From Immersiella caudata (lineage: Eukaryota; Ascomycota; Sordariomycetes; Sordariales; Lasiosphaeriaceae): 64,000 nucleotides of DNA. Where the stretch lies: NCBI GenBank assembly GCA_030512335.1, contig JAULSU010000004.1, positions 3,348,001 through 3,412,000 of the forward strand, read 5' to 3'. Made by a program: the position numbers and the translations under genes. Each line of letters begins with the position of its first letter. The stretch's first letter is position 1. Positions 54,381 through 64,000 of this stretch are shown here, piece after piece. Below the pieces are notes generated by a model. The model searched no databases. It was not told the DNA's origin and saw nothing but the letters and a program-made list of their open reading frames with translations.

Positions 54381-54812
54381 CTAGGTCCAAGTTGCCCCCT
54401 TTGCTGCAAGAACCTTTTCCACTTTGTGTGATGGCCTGAAATTGAAACCGCCATTCGCCTCACCGTCGGGGACTTTCACACAGACATCAAAGATGCGATT
54501 TGAGCTTGGATTGAACTTGGCTTTGCGACGCAAAACGTGCACAGCCACGACGCCCCTGTTCTCCAGCTTCTGGGGAACGGGTTTCAAGTGATCGCCCGTG
54601 CAGCACACCTCTCGCAGATCTCCGCGATCCCCTCGAGCGATCACGGAAAGATGCGATTGGCCTGCGGCTCCCAATCGAATGTGCGCTGGCCCATCGCCAG
54701 GCCAGTGTAGCGTGTTTCGCCCTGTATCACGATAAGTCTCGAAAGGCACGGCACTTTCATCACGGTGAAAACATCGGATTATTGTGAAATCAACATCACT
54801 GTTCGTCGACAT
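54381..54812 (-). CDS. Hypothetical protein (143 residues)
   Basis: Starts MSTNSDVDFTIIRCFHRDES at the ATG at 54,812 and is open to 54,381. It is soluble in character with many His, Arg and Asp residues, and the segments VVAVHVLRRKAKFNPSSNRI and FDVCVKVPDGEANGG. No recognised domain, signal or membrane segment. It is transcribed away from the Egh16-like gene with about 240 bases between starts. Confidence 0.4.
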   Translation of the reverse strand: MSTNSDVDFTIIRCFHRDESAVPFETYRDTGRNTLHWPGDGPAHIRLGAAGQSHLSVIARGDRGDLREVCCTGDHLKPVPQKLENRGVVAVHVLRRKAKFNPSSNRIFDVCVKVPDGEANGGFNFRPSHKVEKVLAAKGATWT

Positions 54813-55051
54813 TTCTTGCGGAGGGGGCGGCACTGGGAGGTTGGCATCCGAGGATATAAGGAGGAGCGAAGACAGCGGAATGGATGACAGAATTCATCCT
54901 TCATCGCAGGCGCTCGGCATTAGACGGTTTCTCTTGTTTACTTCTCTATCTTCTTTGCATCTTTGCTAAGCCCAGGTGGCGTTTTCTACCCTCTACTTCT
55001 CTTGCTCACCCTTCAAAAGACTATTTTCAGCAATCCAAGACTTTCGCCATC

Positions 55052-56108
55052 ATGCATACCTCCCACTCCCTTCTCGTCTCTCTCTTTGCCATCCAGACGG
55101 CTTCGGCCCATGGCGTTGTCACTATGGTTAGGGGCGCCAATGGTGTTAACATGCCCGGGCTGTCAGGTTCGTTTCCAACACCAAATTGATGCAGGGGCTT
55201 CTGTTTTCTGACTCCATGTTCCAACAGTCGCCGACGGGACACCCCGCGACTGCTCCAGCAACCGTTGCGGCTCTCAGGCCGATACGGCCATCATCCGGGA
55301 CCGTGAGATCAGCAGCGGTGAGGTTGGGCCCCTTGGGAGAACCCAAGGTAACGGTCCTATCGATGCTGCTACGATGATTGCCAACTTCATGGGCGGGGCC
55401 CCGGCGCCCACCAACAACGGCGCCAACTCTTCGGTCGGTGTTGAGGATAACTTGGGCGGAGCCGGTGCCGCCACCGGTCGTGGCAACCGGGCCCAGCAGC
55501 GACGCAAGACTCGGATGATCTCTGCACGACAGTTCCTCGACCGTATCCTTGGTGGCCTCGGCGGTGCCCTCGGCGGTGGCGGCGGCACCGAGAGCGCGGA
55601 GCCCACAGAGACCAACGTCGCAGCCACAGCGGGAGCGGGAGCCAGTTCCGGCCTGCCGACTTGCGGCGATGATGGGTCGGTTGAGATGGTGTTTCACCAG
55701 GTAAGCTTCACAGTTTCTTCAGCCGTCATTACCACATGACTGACTCTTATCTCCCAGATCAACCAAGATGGGGCTGGTCCTCTGGAGGCGTCCATCGACC
55801 CTACCTCAGGCGGTACCGAAGCCTCTGCCTTCCAGACGGCCGAGGTCACACAGGATGTTCCCGGCTTCGGTGTCCAGGGCATCAGTCTCGCAACGGCCCA
55901 AGACTTCCCTCTCACAGTTCAGATGCCCGCGGGCATGACCTGCGAGGGCACCGTTGCGGGAGTGGATAATGTTTGTGTTGTGCGAGTTCGAAATGGTGCT
56001 GCCGCTGGGCCTTTTGGAGGTAGTGCGGCGTTTACTCAGAGCCCTGCTGCGCGGAGGCGTGCGCTGGAGTACCGCAAGAAGAGGAGATCGCTTGGGTTCA
56101 AGGCTTAG
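55052..56108 (+). CDS. Egh16-like (MAS-type) secreted protein
   Basis: Exons 55,052-55,166, 55,228-55,700 and 55,758-56,108 give 312 residues. A signal peptide (MHTSHSLLVSLFAIQTASA) is followed at once by HGVVTMVRGANGVNMPGLS, then GPLGRTQGNGPIDAATMI, FMGG, an Ala/Gly-rich spacer, LPTCGDDGSVEMVFHQINQD, GAGPLEASIDPTSGGT, VQMPAGMTCEGTVAGV and VCVVRVRNGAAAGPFGGSAA, ending in FTQSPAARRRALEYRKKR. This is the pattern of the DUF3129/Egh16 family, which includes gEgh16 of powdery mildew and the MAS/CAS proteins expressed during appressorium formation. It suggests a secreted, host- or surface-related role. The internal basic stretch RAQQRRKTR in exon 2 is a plausible processing site. Introns are 61 and 57 bases. 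Confidence 0.88.
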
Positions 56109-56219
56109 ACTGGATTATATGAGGACATTTGTCGATACGAAGAAACTCTCGTTTTCGGATCAGCTTTCCTGTCGAATTCTTTAGGGTTGTTTTAGCTTGC
56201 AATAGATCGTACACACCAG

Positions 56220-56236
56220 CCCCCCCCCCCCCCCCC
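56220..56236. repeat. Poly-C tract
   Basis: Run of 17 C (equal to G on the minus strand), like the guanine tracts at 1,122-1,142, 11,201-11,215, 11,863-11,874 and 60,715-60,726. Confidence 0.9.
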
Positions 56237-56280
56237 AACTCTTTTCCATCTCTTCGCCAACAACGAACCTGTGCTCAGTC

Positions 56281-56706
56281 TCAGCTTGCCCCAACCCGCT
56301 TCCCCAGCTCAACAATTGAGTGAGGCGCGGCCCCGAGCCGTGTCGTACCAGACCCGAGCCTCACCCGCGACCCCACCACTCGTGTTTGCCTTCTTTCTCC
56401 TGCCAACGCTGCAACCCTCTTCGTTCCTCTTCCTTTGGACTTGAGTTTCTCGGCGGCATTCTTGCTTTGGGTAGTCTCGGAATCTGCGTCTTTGGCTGCG
56501 TCTTCAGCTATGATGCGTGCGCAAAAATGGATCGGCTGACGCGGCTCATCTTCTTCCAGGATCTTGTGTGGCGGCCGTCCTTGATCGAGCTTTCGCTCTC
56601 GCCTCCGTCGTTGCCACTGATTGGCCTTGCTGCCTCGGTAACGGCGATGATGTCTTGGCGCGGGAGGGTTCGATATGCTCGGGATCTTGCTGGGCGGCTC
56701 GTACAT
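56281..56706 (-). CDS. Member A of the AEDAA-motif small-protein family
   Basis: Frame open upstream into the microsatellite. The first usable ATG is at 56,706, giving about 141 residues; an upstream exon is possible, since the related segment HEDASSDASTIIANF lies before this ATG in the same frame. The body is basic (RRRRERKLDQGRPPHKILEE) and contains CARIIAEDAAKDADSETTQ, followed by a Lys/Arg-rich tail (KLKSKGRGTKRVAALAGERR). The acidic block between basic regions is shared with the frames at 57,160-57,250, 61,112-61,498 and 61,724-62,370. No known domain. Confidence 0.5.
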   Translation of the reverse strand: MYEPPSKIPSISNPPAPRHHRRYRGSKANQWQRRRRERKLDQGRPPHKILEEDEPRQPIHFCARIIAEDAAKDADSETTQSKNAAEKLKSKGRGTKRVAALAGERRQTRVVGSRVRLGSGTTRLGAAPHSIVELGKRVGAS

Positions 56707-56831
56707 GAGACTGCGAACGGCAGTCTGGATTTGGTGGCGGCCGTCGAAGTTGGCGATAATCGTACTAGCGTCCGAGCTCGCGTCCTCATGGCTGGTGTGA
56801 TTTTTGTTGTCGGTGCTAAGCGAAGGCTTCT

Positions 56832-57132
<301 letters not shown>

Positions 57133-57139
57133 CGAAACA

Positions 57140-57270
57140 AACAAGACGACACAAATATGGGGGCCCTCTCGCTTGGGCAATCCTCCGCGTCAGCATGCTC
57201 GGCGGCATCTTCAGCAAGGATATTCGCGTCGCGACAGACCTCGTGTCGCGGTCGTTCCCAGCCTGCCTTT
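57140..57270 (-). pseudogene. Fragment B of the AEDAA-motif family
   Basis: Minus-strand frame with VCRDANILAEDAAEHADAED then CPSERA. The motif is clear, but the rest of a gene is not: downstream the frame runs into the ACT microsatellite as poly-Leu, and no start is visible upstream. It is a fragment, or the end of a gene whose upstream exons I cannot place. Confidence 0.4.
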
Positions 57271-57464
57271 GAGTGAATTATGGCTTCTTATCTGAGCTGC
57301 CGGACGGGACAACCATTGCCAAGTATTGGAACCATAGAATATGACGAAAGCAAAACACAACAGCCCGTGAGCTTGGATCGTAGTTACGTCCTAGCTCTCA
57401 AAACGCCTTCTCTCCTGTGCACACGAAACAGTGTACTTCCTGGCAAGTAATAGATGATGCTCAA

Positions 57465-59259
57465 CTACCTGCTATGGTTGCGTTCTAACGGTTTGAGGGA
57501 AAGGACCGTCGCCAAGGCAATAGAAATATCCAAAAGGGTTGTAGGGTTAACACAAAGATCCGGCCGTTCCTCTTGGCGCACCTGCTGGGTTACGGTTGTG
57601 GTGGTCCAGCCCGTGTCGACAGTGTATCCTTGCTCGAAGCAAAGCCGGTCAGCACCCAGCTCCGCGCCAATCAACTCCTCTGCCTCCCGACTGTCTTCGA
57701 ACCTCACTCGGTTCAGCCGGTGCCGAAGAGAGAGAATGCGGCCGTCGTCCTTTGCATTCTTCCTCTCAAACATATCCGAGAGAAGAAGCGTCTTCTTGTC
57801 GAGGTTCCAAAAGAAGCACGCGATAAACGAAACAAACGCCTCGTCCCCGCGTCGCCACTCCACAACAGCAGCACACCAAGACTTGTTCCAGCTGTTTGTG
57901 GAGAAGAAGACCTCGTCGTACGGATCCCAGTTGCTCCGAGGCATCGGCTCCATTCCGAAAAGCTGGAGCTCAGGGTTGGGTGTATCAAACACCATCTGCA
58001 GCACCTTCCTGCGGTTGCCCAGCGCAGGGTTAGTGGGGTGGAATGGGAAAACTGGCTCTAGCTTTCGGGGAAGGACTAGCATTTCGACAGGAAGTACCGC
58101 GGATTTAGATAGCCGCCGCGGCTGCGGCCGTGTCGTCGGCATGGCTCTCCTGTATCGGGTAGGCACCGAACGTTGTTGCTCGCTTAGATCCGCCGCCACG
58201 AACTCGATAGCGCGGCCTGGATGCCATCTGGCGTAATAATCGCGGCCAATCTTACGCAGGTACACACCGACGCACGCGTCCCCCCACGTTACAGTGGAGG
58301 CTCAGCAACAGTTGGTGGTGATCTTGGCCGTCGTAAAGGTGCGCTAGACGGGCGGCCATTCGGATGCCGCGAGGTGTAATGGTGATATCCCGGTACATGC
58401 CCATGTCCTCCACTTCGCTCTGAATTCGAGAACAATGACGGAACTGCCTCGGTGAGTCGGTGAAGAAGCCCGAGCACTCGTGGCCCTCTCCTTCATCGGC
58501 CCAGGCAAGTATGCTAAGATCGCCGGTCCTCGCAAGAATAGTCTCCTGCAGGCGAATGAAGGCCGCTCTTCCCTCGCCGTAGAGCAGCGTCATGTGCACG
58601 TCAAAGAGCCCTAGAATGCAGTACGCCTCGTCTTCAAGACGGGTGGTTTTGCGTCCCGCTGCCCACGACATATTGCGCGCCGCAGTGAATTCGGAAAGCT
58701 CGGCTTCGTGATTGAGCAGCGTTCGTGGGATGTCAGTGATGGAGCTGATGAGCTCGCAAAGGTCTGATTTGCTTCCTCGAAAGTTCCACTCTTGGTCGAA
58801 AAACAAGATGCCCCTTGGTGCAATGAGCTCCTGTAGCGTCCACCCGCGGGTAAACCACTTGCATTTGGAGAGGGACGACGCAAAATCGAGTTCTGAAATG
58901 GGCCCCGGGCCGGGGCCTTCGGGTAGCAAGTCCGCTAGGAAGACATAACAGATAGCCGCTTCTTGGTACCATCGGAACATGGAATTGATGGCCTCGTTCA
59001 GCTCGGCGCTAGTACCCCTTTCGAAGCAGCACGTGTCTATCCATACGTACTGGAAACCGTTTTTTGCTGCCATGGCACAGGCCTGTTCGGTCTTCCGGTA
59101 TCCCTTCTTGTGCGCGCAATTCGCCGGCTCGCTGAGCTCCCGGAGACTGACCTCCTCGCCCGGTTCCCAGACGTGAGACAGGATGGCATATGGTGGGCGT
59201 CCTGTATCGCAAACGAACTCGTCAACCCGCTGGATGTTACCGGTGTCGAGAAGCCTCAT
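57465..59259 (-). CDS. HET-domain protein (DUF8212-type), frameshifted at a C-run
   Basis: Begins MRLLDTGNIQRVDEFV at 59,259, the classic start of this HET subtype. The core is PYAILSHVWEPGEEVSLREL, YRKTEQACAMAAKNGFQYVW, IDTCCFERGTSAELNEAINS, MFRWYQEAAICYVFLADL and WFTRGWTLQELIAPRGILFF. The second domain follows: SWAAGRKTTRLEDEAYCILG, LFDVHMTLLYGEGRAAFIRL, QETI. At a run of six C (58,280-58,285) the frame changes by one base. The next frame continues the protein for about 260 residues (CVGVYLRKIGRDYYARWHP, then GRAIEFVAADL) to the stop at 57,465. The otherwise intact sequence makes a consensus error or a very recent mutation likely. HET proteins execute incompatibility-associated cell death. 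Confidence 0.85.
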
Positions 59260-59802
59260 TTTGACGAGGGAAAGAAGCTTGTGACGAGCGCCAAAGCCAG
59301 ACGGAATGTGAGAAAACGGGGTGTATCCGGGCGAACTCGATTGAAAACTTCAAGCGAACCCCGCGCAAGGCTCCAGGTGAGCTCACGGGACCTGCCGTCT
59401 ACCTACGGCAAGAAAGAAAGACTGGTGGAAAAGATGCTTGAAATATGCAAAATTGTGGGCCCAGCTCCGTTGTTTGTTCCAACCCTCCTTCCAAGCAGCC
59501 CAAGAGCTGCCCCTCACCGGCTACCCAAGTATCACAGACGGAAACAGTCATTTTACGCCTTGTCCCGAGTTCGTTGCCCTCTCGCTGCTCGCTACCTTCC
59601 TTCCTGTTGTTCTTGGCTCCATCTCTCATGGAGTCCTCTCAAGTTGGGGTTTCCAAGCAAGCTGTGTCGAGTCTGCCGCTCCTTGTGCATGAGCCAGGCC
59701 CTTGTTCAAACTTTGTAGCGTCTTGGAATTCCTCCTTTGACAAGTCAGGTGAGCCCCTGCGGCCCCGGCCAAAAAGGCAATCGATCTCGGCCACCCCGGC
59801 AT
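59260..59802. other. Upstream region of the HET gene
   Basis: Several overlapping frames, none with a recognisable domain. Confidence 0.5.
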
Positions 59803-60147
59803 TCAGGTCGCGGGGCTTTGGGCGCCGTCCTCGAGCTTCTTCGCCTCTGTCTCTTTGGCGACGGGGGGGTACTTCTTTCGTGTGACCTCGAGCTTCTCCA
59901 GCACAATCTGAGCGGGATCGAGCCCGAGAATGCGGGCCATCTGCAGACAGTAGGTCAACACGTCTGCCAATTCGTAGCGCACGTCTTTCGGGTCGGGCTC
60001 TTTGCCCCACTGATAGCACTCGAGCAGCTCGGCGGCTTCGATTGAGATGCTTTTGGCGAGATTTTCCGGCGTATACCCCGCATTGTCCCAGTTGCGCTCG
60101 GCGGCAAACGTAGCTAAGATGGCTTGAAGCTCGGTCAGGGTCGTCAT
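59803..60147 (-). CDS. MazG-type nucleotide pyrophosphohydrolase
   Basis: 114 residues from the ATG at 60,147 (MTTLTELQAILATFAAERNW). The all-alpha MazG metal-binding pattern ExxE...ExxD is complete: IEAAELLECYQWGKEPDPKD, then VRYELADVLTYCLQMARILG. The amino-terminal ENLAKSISIE helix and the carboxy-terminal KYPPVAKETEAKKLED tail match eukaryotic dCTP pyrophosphatase (DCTPP1-like) proteins in length and layout. The expected reaction is hydrolysis of (d)NTPs to monophosphate and pyrophosphate, a housecleaning role in the cytosol or nucleus. The frame has no intron. It lies between two members of the AEDAA family and a HET gene, in otherwise accessory DNA. Confidence 0.85.
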   Translation of the reverse strand: MTTLTELQAILATFAAERNWDNAGYTPENLAKSISIEAAELLECYQWGKEPDPKDVRYELADVLTYCLQMARILGLDPAQIVLEKLEVTRKKYPPVAKETEAKKLEDGAQSPAT

Positions 60148-61111
60148 GGTGAAGGAAAGTTGGAAGAGAAAACTGGGTGAGATGTGCCAGAAGATGTGAG
60201 ATGGCGTCGAGAAATTTTGTTGGATGCCCAAGTCGTGGAAGTGGTGCGAATGCCCAACGACCCCGCACGTTAGGGCCTAACTTGCCTTGGGGCAAACAAA
60301 GTGACGTGCTCAAAGGACAGAATTGTAAATAAGTCTGCCCACATTCGTTGCACAACGCCAAAAGGAAAACTTCCGACAACGTATTTGTTGCGATCGACTT
60401 CTCTCGAGGCTTCCAGTCGTTATGGTGTTGTCCGCTAATATTGCGATCGAATTGCGGATGCTGACTCTTGATCTCCTCCTTGCTTCGAGGATATAACCTT
60501 CGACGTGCAAGCCGAATCGGAGGATTTGGATTCTACCCTCGATCGACAACTGGGGGTCGATAATAACAGGAGTGGGCTTTGCCAGTAAGGCAAATCGGCT
60601 CGTCGCATCGAAAGGAAGATGTGCCTTTGTTGCCTCTTCAGGTGTGATATCAATGGCGTTTTTATCGTTATGCGTAAAATCTTTCCGATTCTAAAACGTA
60701 GGGAGATACGGGGTGGGGGGGGGGGGATAACTAATAGTATGTGTGGACGAAGAGAAGGATGGAGACGGCCATTGCGTGCGACGACGGCCTTTTTATCGTT
60801 GCCGAATGACTGGGTTTGCCAAAGTTTGTGGATTGGTATAAGGTTAGGCTTGTTGTTGACCGGTGACGGGGAACTTTGTCATCGATTTTTTGTGTTTTAT
60901 TTTTTTACTTTGATGGCACTCAAAGCCGTGGCTCCACGGTCGCCACGTTGATGATTTTCTCACACACCAAAGGGCTCGACCCAACGATCCGGCAGGTCAC
61001 CCTATGTATTCAGAATACCTAAAGCACCTTGCCGACTTCCTCCCCTCCCCTCACCGCCCTCCAAAGACGGAAAAGCCCACCTCGTTCCGTCTCTCCTTCC
61101 CTTTGCCCAAG
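60148..61111. other. Intergenic region with poly-G tract
   Basis: About 960 bases. Contains a run of 12 G at 60,715-60,726 and AT-rich DNA around 60,890-60,920. No supported gene. Confidence 0.5.
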
Positions 61112-61498
61112 CTACTCGTTCCTTCTCTTCCTGACACGCCTGACTCCGTTCCTGCTCGGAGAGCGATCGGAACTCTCCGGGTCGGCATCCCCAGCGGCAT
61201 CCTCGGCGGCGATGCGGGCGTAGGTTGAAGGGCTCACGGCTCGGAAACTCTGCGTCTGCGGGTTCCTGCGATGCTGCTTGACGCGCTTGCGGTCGGCGGA
61301 AGAGCTGGTCTTGCTAGATGGCTTCCGGATGGTGCTGCGAGCAGCTGCCTTGACTTTGTGCGGTCCTTGGATCTTGTCCTCGATAGTAGTGTCGTCCGCA
61401 ATGGCGTTCTTGGGGTGGGTGTCGTTTCGATTGCTGGGTGGATTTGTGTTGGGCGTGTTAGGGCCGGAGTGGCCAGTTTGGCAGGTGTTGACGTTCAT
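61112..61498 (-). CDS. Member C of the AEDAA-motif small-protein family
   Basis: 128 residues from ATG 61,498 (MNVNTCQTGHSGPNTPNTNP). The amino-terminal third is Asn/Thr/Pro-rich. Then come a basic region (KVKAAARSTIRKPSSKTSSS, RKRVKQHRRN), the acidic motif YARIAAEDAAGDADPESSD and a basic end (RRVRKRRNE). It is the cleanest copy: one open frame, good start, no disruption. No signal peptide, membrane helix or known domain. The alternation of basic and acidic blocks suggests a disordered nuclear or nucleic-acid-associated protein, which is inference only. Confidence 0.55.
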   Translation of the reverse strand: MNVNTCQTGHSGPNTPNTNPPSNRNDTHPKNAIADDTTIEDKIQGPHKVKAAARSTIRKPSSKTSSSADRKRVKQHRRNPQTQSFRAVSPSTYARIAAEDAAGDADPESSDRSPSRNGVRRVRKRRNE

Positions 61499-61723
61499 CT
61501 TGGCTTTGGCCCAACGTTGGCGGATGAGGTAATGAGGGACTGTCGGTGGTTTGATGAGGTGATGGTGGCAGGTTCTATGGTGAGAGGAGGGGTTGAGATC
61601 GTGGAGCGGCAGGAGGAGAACACTTGACCGGTCCGAAGTAAGTGAATTCCTGGTGGAGGAAAGGGCTTGGGCCAAGCACAACGGGCAACTCCATCATTCA
61701 CCAAAATCCCTCGACGCTTCGCC

Positions 61724-62370
61724 TCAGAATGAAGTTTTCTGTGTTACGAGCTGGGGCGACGTATTTGCCAGCGAACCCAAATGCGAGAAGAGGCAGGATG
61801 AGACAGGAACTATTCCGCCAGTCGGCAGGTTGGTTGAAAAGCATGAAAAGACAGGCACTTGTGCTTGTAGAGCGTCTGACGCCTCGGCGTCGGTGTCGTC
61901 CGCAGCTTCCCTCGCGGGAATCTTAAGATACTCAGAGCTGTGACTCAGCTTGGGCACTGACAATGAAAGTGTTAACAGGTGCCCTACCTAAGGTAATCTT
62001 GCCAACCACAGCAGGCAAAAATACCTAGCAGAGGGTTTACTTACAGGCGGTGCGCAGCTGTTGGTATGCGCTAGCAATGAAGTGGTAGTTCTCGTCGCTG
62101 GAGCTATCAACATCGTCTTCGCGGCGATCGATGAGGAAGCGGTGAGGATGAACCTTTTGTAAGAAAGCTGCTAGCCAGCTTCTTCTCGGTTGCCCGTGTC
62201 TTGGTGATTTCGCGGCTCGGTGGCTTGACATGGTGGGGACGGTGGTTGCTGCTGTCCATGTTCTCGACTTCCGTGTCCAGTTGCTGTGTGGGATGACATA
62301 GCGGGTTGGCGATTTGGGTTGAGGTAGAATTGCCTTGGCGAATATTGTCGCTGAGACTGGGAGACTCCAT
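61724..62370 (-). CDS. Member D of the AEDAA-motif small-protein family, frameshifted
   Basis: From ATG 62,370 (MESPSLSDNIRQGNSTSTQI) the frame gives SNHRPHHVKPPSREITKTRA. Near a T-run at 62,155-62,158 it shifts by one base into HRFLIDRREDDVDSSSDENY then HFIASAYQQLRTA. An intron at 62,044-61,957 (GTAAGT donor, TGTTAAC, TTGTCAG acceptor) joins in phase to SHSSEYLKIPAREAADDTDA then EASDA, ending at 61,724. With the shift resolved the product would be about 185 residues. The DENYHFIASAYQQLR segment resembles EDASSDASTIIANF upstream of member A, which extends the family relation beyond the acidic motif. Confidence 0.45.
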
Positions 62371-63111
62371 CTTGAAGAGACGTCCCAGGGCCCAAACGCT
62401 CATGATGGTGGTATCGACGCCCACGTTTGCAAGTTGGTGGGTGAAGAATGGAGTGGGAGCAAGATTAGTGGGTTTGCTCCAAGAGAAAACATATTTCTTT
62501 CGGCGGGGCCTAAAACTTGAGCACTGGTCAGGTGGGAGCAACGCTTCGATCCACTTGGAGGTCTCCACGATATCAAAATGAGCCAATGGTCGGGCTCGGC
62601 GTAAGAGACGGGATGAGATGGGATGATCCCAGATGGACACTTGGCGTGGGTTCCACGGCGGCGGATGTGCAACCTCTGCTCGTCATTTCATTGAAATCTG
62701 ATAGGCTGCGGTCCCAACTCCAACAAACTTCCAAGCCAGCGGGAGATTTCGTGCCTGGTGAGTACCCCAATCATGGCTGAGCAGCCCTGGTACAAATCGC
62801 TGGCGAGCCCGACGTGTGACACTCCTCCAACCCGCTCATCCTCAGAGCCTTAGATAGCCGCAGTGACTGAGCCCGGCACCATGGGTATAAAGCATCGTCG
62901 TCTTTCCTCCTTTTTTTTTTTTTTTTTTTTTTTTTTTTCGCTCCTCTGCATCTCCCAAGAACCACAACAAACCGTAGAAGACCCCGAATTTGAGCACTTG
63001 CTGCCCCGTGTGCTTTCATCCAGCTAGTCTTCGCTGTCGTTGCAATCTTCGCTCTCTTCTGCCCCTCACATCTCTCGCCTTCCACTCGATCGCGTCGCTA
63101 GAAGATACAAC
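62371..63111. promoter_or_regulatory. Intergenic region with T-tract upstream of the gene at 63,112
   Basis: Contains GGGTATAAAG at 62,884-62,893 (TATA-like), a T-run of 28 at 62,911-62,938 and a CT-rich leader up to 63,111. This is a typical architecture for a strong fungal promoter. No other gene is seen. Confidence 0.5.
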
Positions 63112-63339
63112 ATGCCTACCACCGATCACTCGACCAAGACCCCCGCCTCCTCATCGACTGCTGAGAGTCCCGTCTCCAGACTGCCCGCAATGACAGTCAA
63201 CACCCAGTTCCTGGGTTTGACGGATCCCAACGCCGCAGCCCCAACCAGCGCCTCCTCCAATGAGTCGAACGACCAGAACTTCCTGGAGCTGACGGATCCC
63301 AACTGGACCGTTGCCAACGGGCAGCCGTCGAGCAAGTAG
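63112..63339 (+). CDS. Small protein with repeated LTDPN motif (hypothetical)
   Basis: 75 residues from ATG 63,112 (MPTTDHSTKTPASSSTAESP). Ser/Thr-rich with two imperfect repeats: VNTQFLGLTDPNAAA and DQNFLELTDPNWTVA, about 35 residues apart. No signal peptide or membrane segment. The TATA-like sequence, T-tract and pyrimidine-rich leader upstream support expression. I do not recognise it; the repeated short linear motif suggests a binding peptide in a disordered protein. Confidence 0.5.
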   Translation: MPTTDHSTKTPASSSTAESPVSRLPAMTVNTQFLGLTDPNAAAPTSASSNESNDQNFLELTDPNWTVANGQPSSK

Positions 63340-64000
63340 CTTGCACAGCGCCCAAAGTCCGATGATCGGCGTGGCAAATGAGGGCCGAGGAGAGTCTTGA
63401 CGAGATGGGATTTCAGGCTCAAAAGTTCCGATGCCTATACGGCTGTTGACTTCCCACGGCCTGGGAGCACATCTGTTGGATTCCTGGAGGAACGATGAAG
63501 GAATGTCAAGGGCACTGGTGATGGCGGGTAGTTCGGCTATTTTACCACCAATTGGCTTCTTTGTTTGCTCCCCTATTTCCGATACAAAGGTGACAAGATA
63601 GCAAGGAGTCAATTGGATTGTTTGCGAGGACGTCATCGACAATCAATGATTATGGACAAAGCGGACAAACAATGCCCTGCGTGACTAGGTTGGGAAGAAG
63701 CTTTTCAGCAAACTATGGCAGTGACCACAATCTCAATTCCCGCGCAAGCGCTTCGCTTTCCCCTTCAACCTCGCCTGCAGACTCAACTCCATGGCCCTGG
63801 GACAACTACTGTACATATTTCAGAGATTCAGCGCAAACTTGACGACGCCACACATCCAACATATTACGCCCGCCCCTACCCTCTCATCTTGCCCCGATCC
63901 CAATAAATGGTATCCAAAACCTAGCCCCCTCTCCTGCCTGTCTCCTCACTCTCCAAGCAACGGAGGTCAGCTCGCCACGGCATCCCTGCGTTTGATAATG
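63340..64000. other. Terminal 660 bases
   Basis: No supported gene on either strand to the end of the window. Confidence 0.5.

Overview
The window is nuclear DNA of a filamentous ascomycete, most probably a Sordariomycete. The genes carry one to three short introns (about 49-124 bases) with GT-AG ends and CTRAC branch points. Several families are typical of Pezizomycotina: HET-domain proteins, Egh16-like secreted proteins, GPI-anchored cysteine-rich proteins and a DHA1 drug transporter. I cannot name the species. I see no tRNA, rRNA, CRISPR array or complete transposase gene.

Layout. 1-2,062: a small secreted cysteine-rich protein with a probable GC-AG intron, then an HRI1-like gene. 2,299-10,572: an accessory block of broken HET (heterokaryon incompatibility) genes. 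The outermost HET gene is split in two. Its halves (2,299-2,670 and 9,620-10,572) keep the same reading frame and are separated by 6,942 bases with a 7-bp direct repeat at the edges and 10-bp imperfect inverted ends. Inside lie two more HET genes, a STAND/NLR amino-terminal remnant, two related inverted-repeat elements and a ladder of tandem intron-like units. 10,700-13,900: mostly gene-poor DNA with two weak remnants.

13,900-37,270: mainly core genes. These are an MPV17/PMP22 membrane protein, phosphoglycerate kinase (three exons), the proteasome lid subunit SEM1/DSS1, an IML2/TTC39-like protein, a sterol desaturase-like membrane enzyme, a large alpha/beta hydrolase, several small hypothetical proteins, a methyltransferase and a GH16 glycosidase. 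39,138-56,108: an MFS transporter, a Cys-rich single-pass surface protein, a patatin-like phospholipase with a helical repeat-like tail, a decayed NTF2-like gene, a GPI-type secreted protein, an amino-acid permease, a large fungal membrane protein and an Egh16-like secreted protein.

56,109-64,000: a second accessory stretch. It holds a 300-base AGT microsatellite, four copies of a family of small proteins sharing an acidic AEDAA-type motif, another HET gene, a MazG-type pyrophosphohydrolase and a small protein with an LTDPN repeat.

Many genes, in both core and accessory parts, carry single-base frameshifts, several at short homopolymers. Some may be consensus errors rather than true decay. 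This affects every pseudogene call below.
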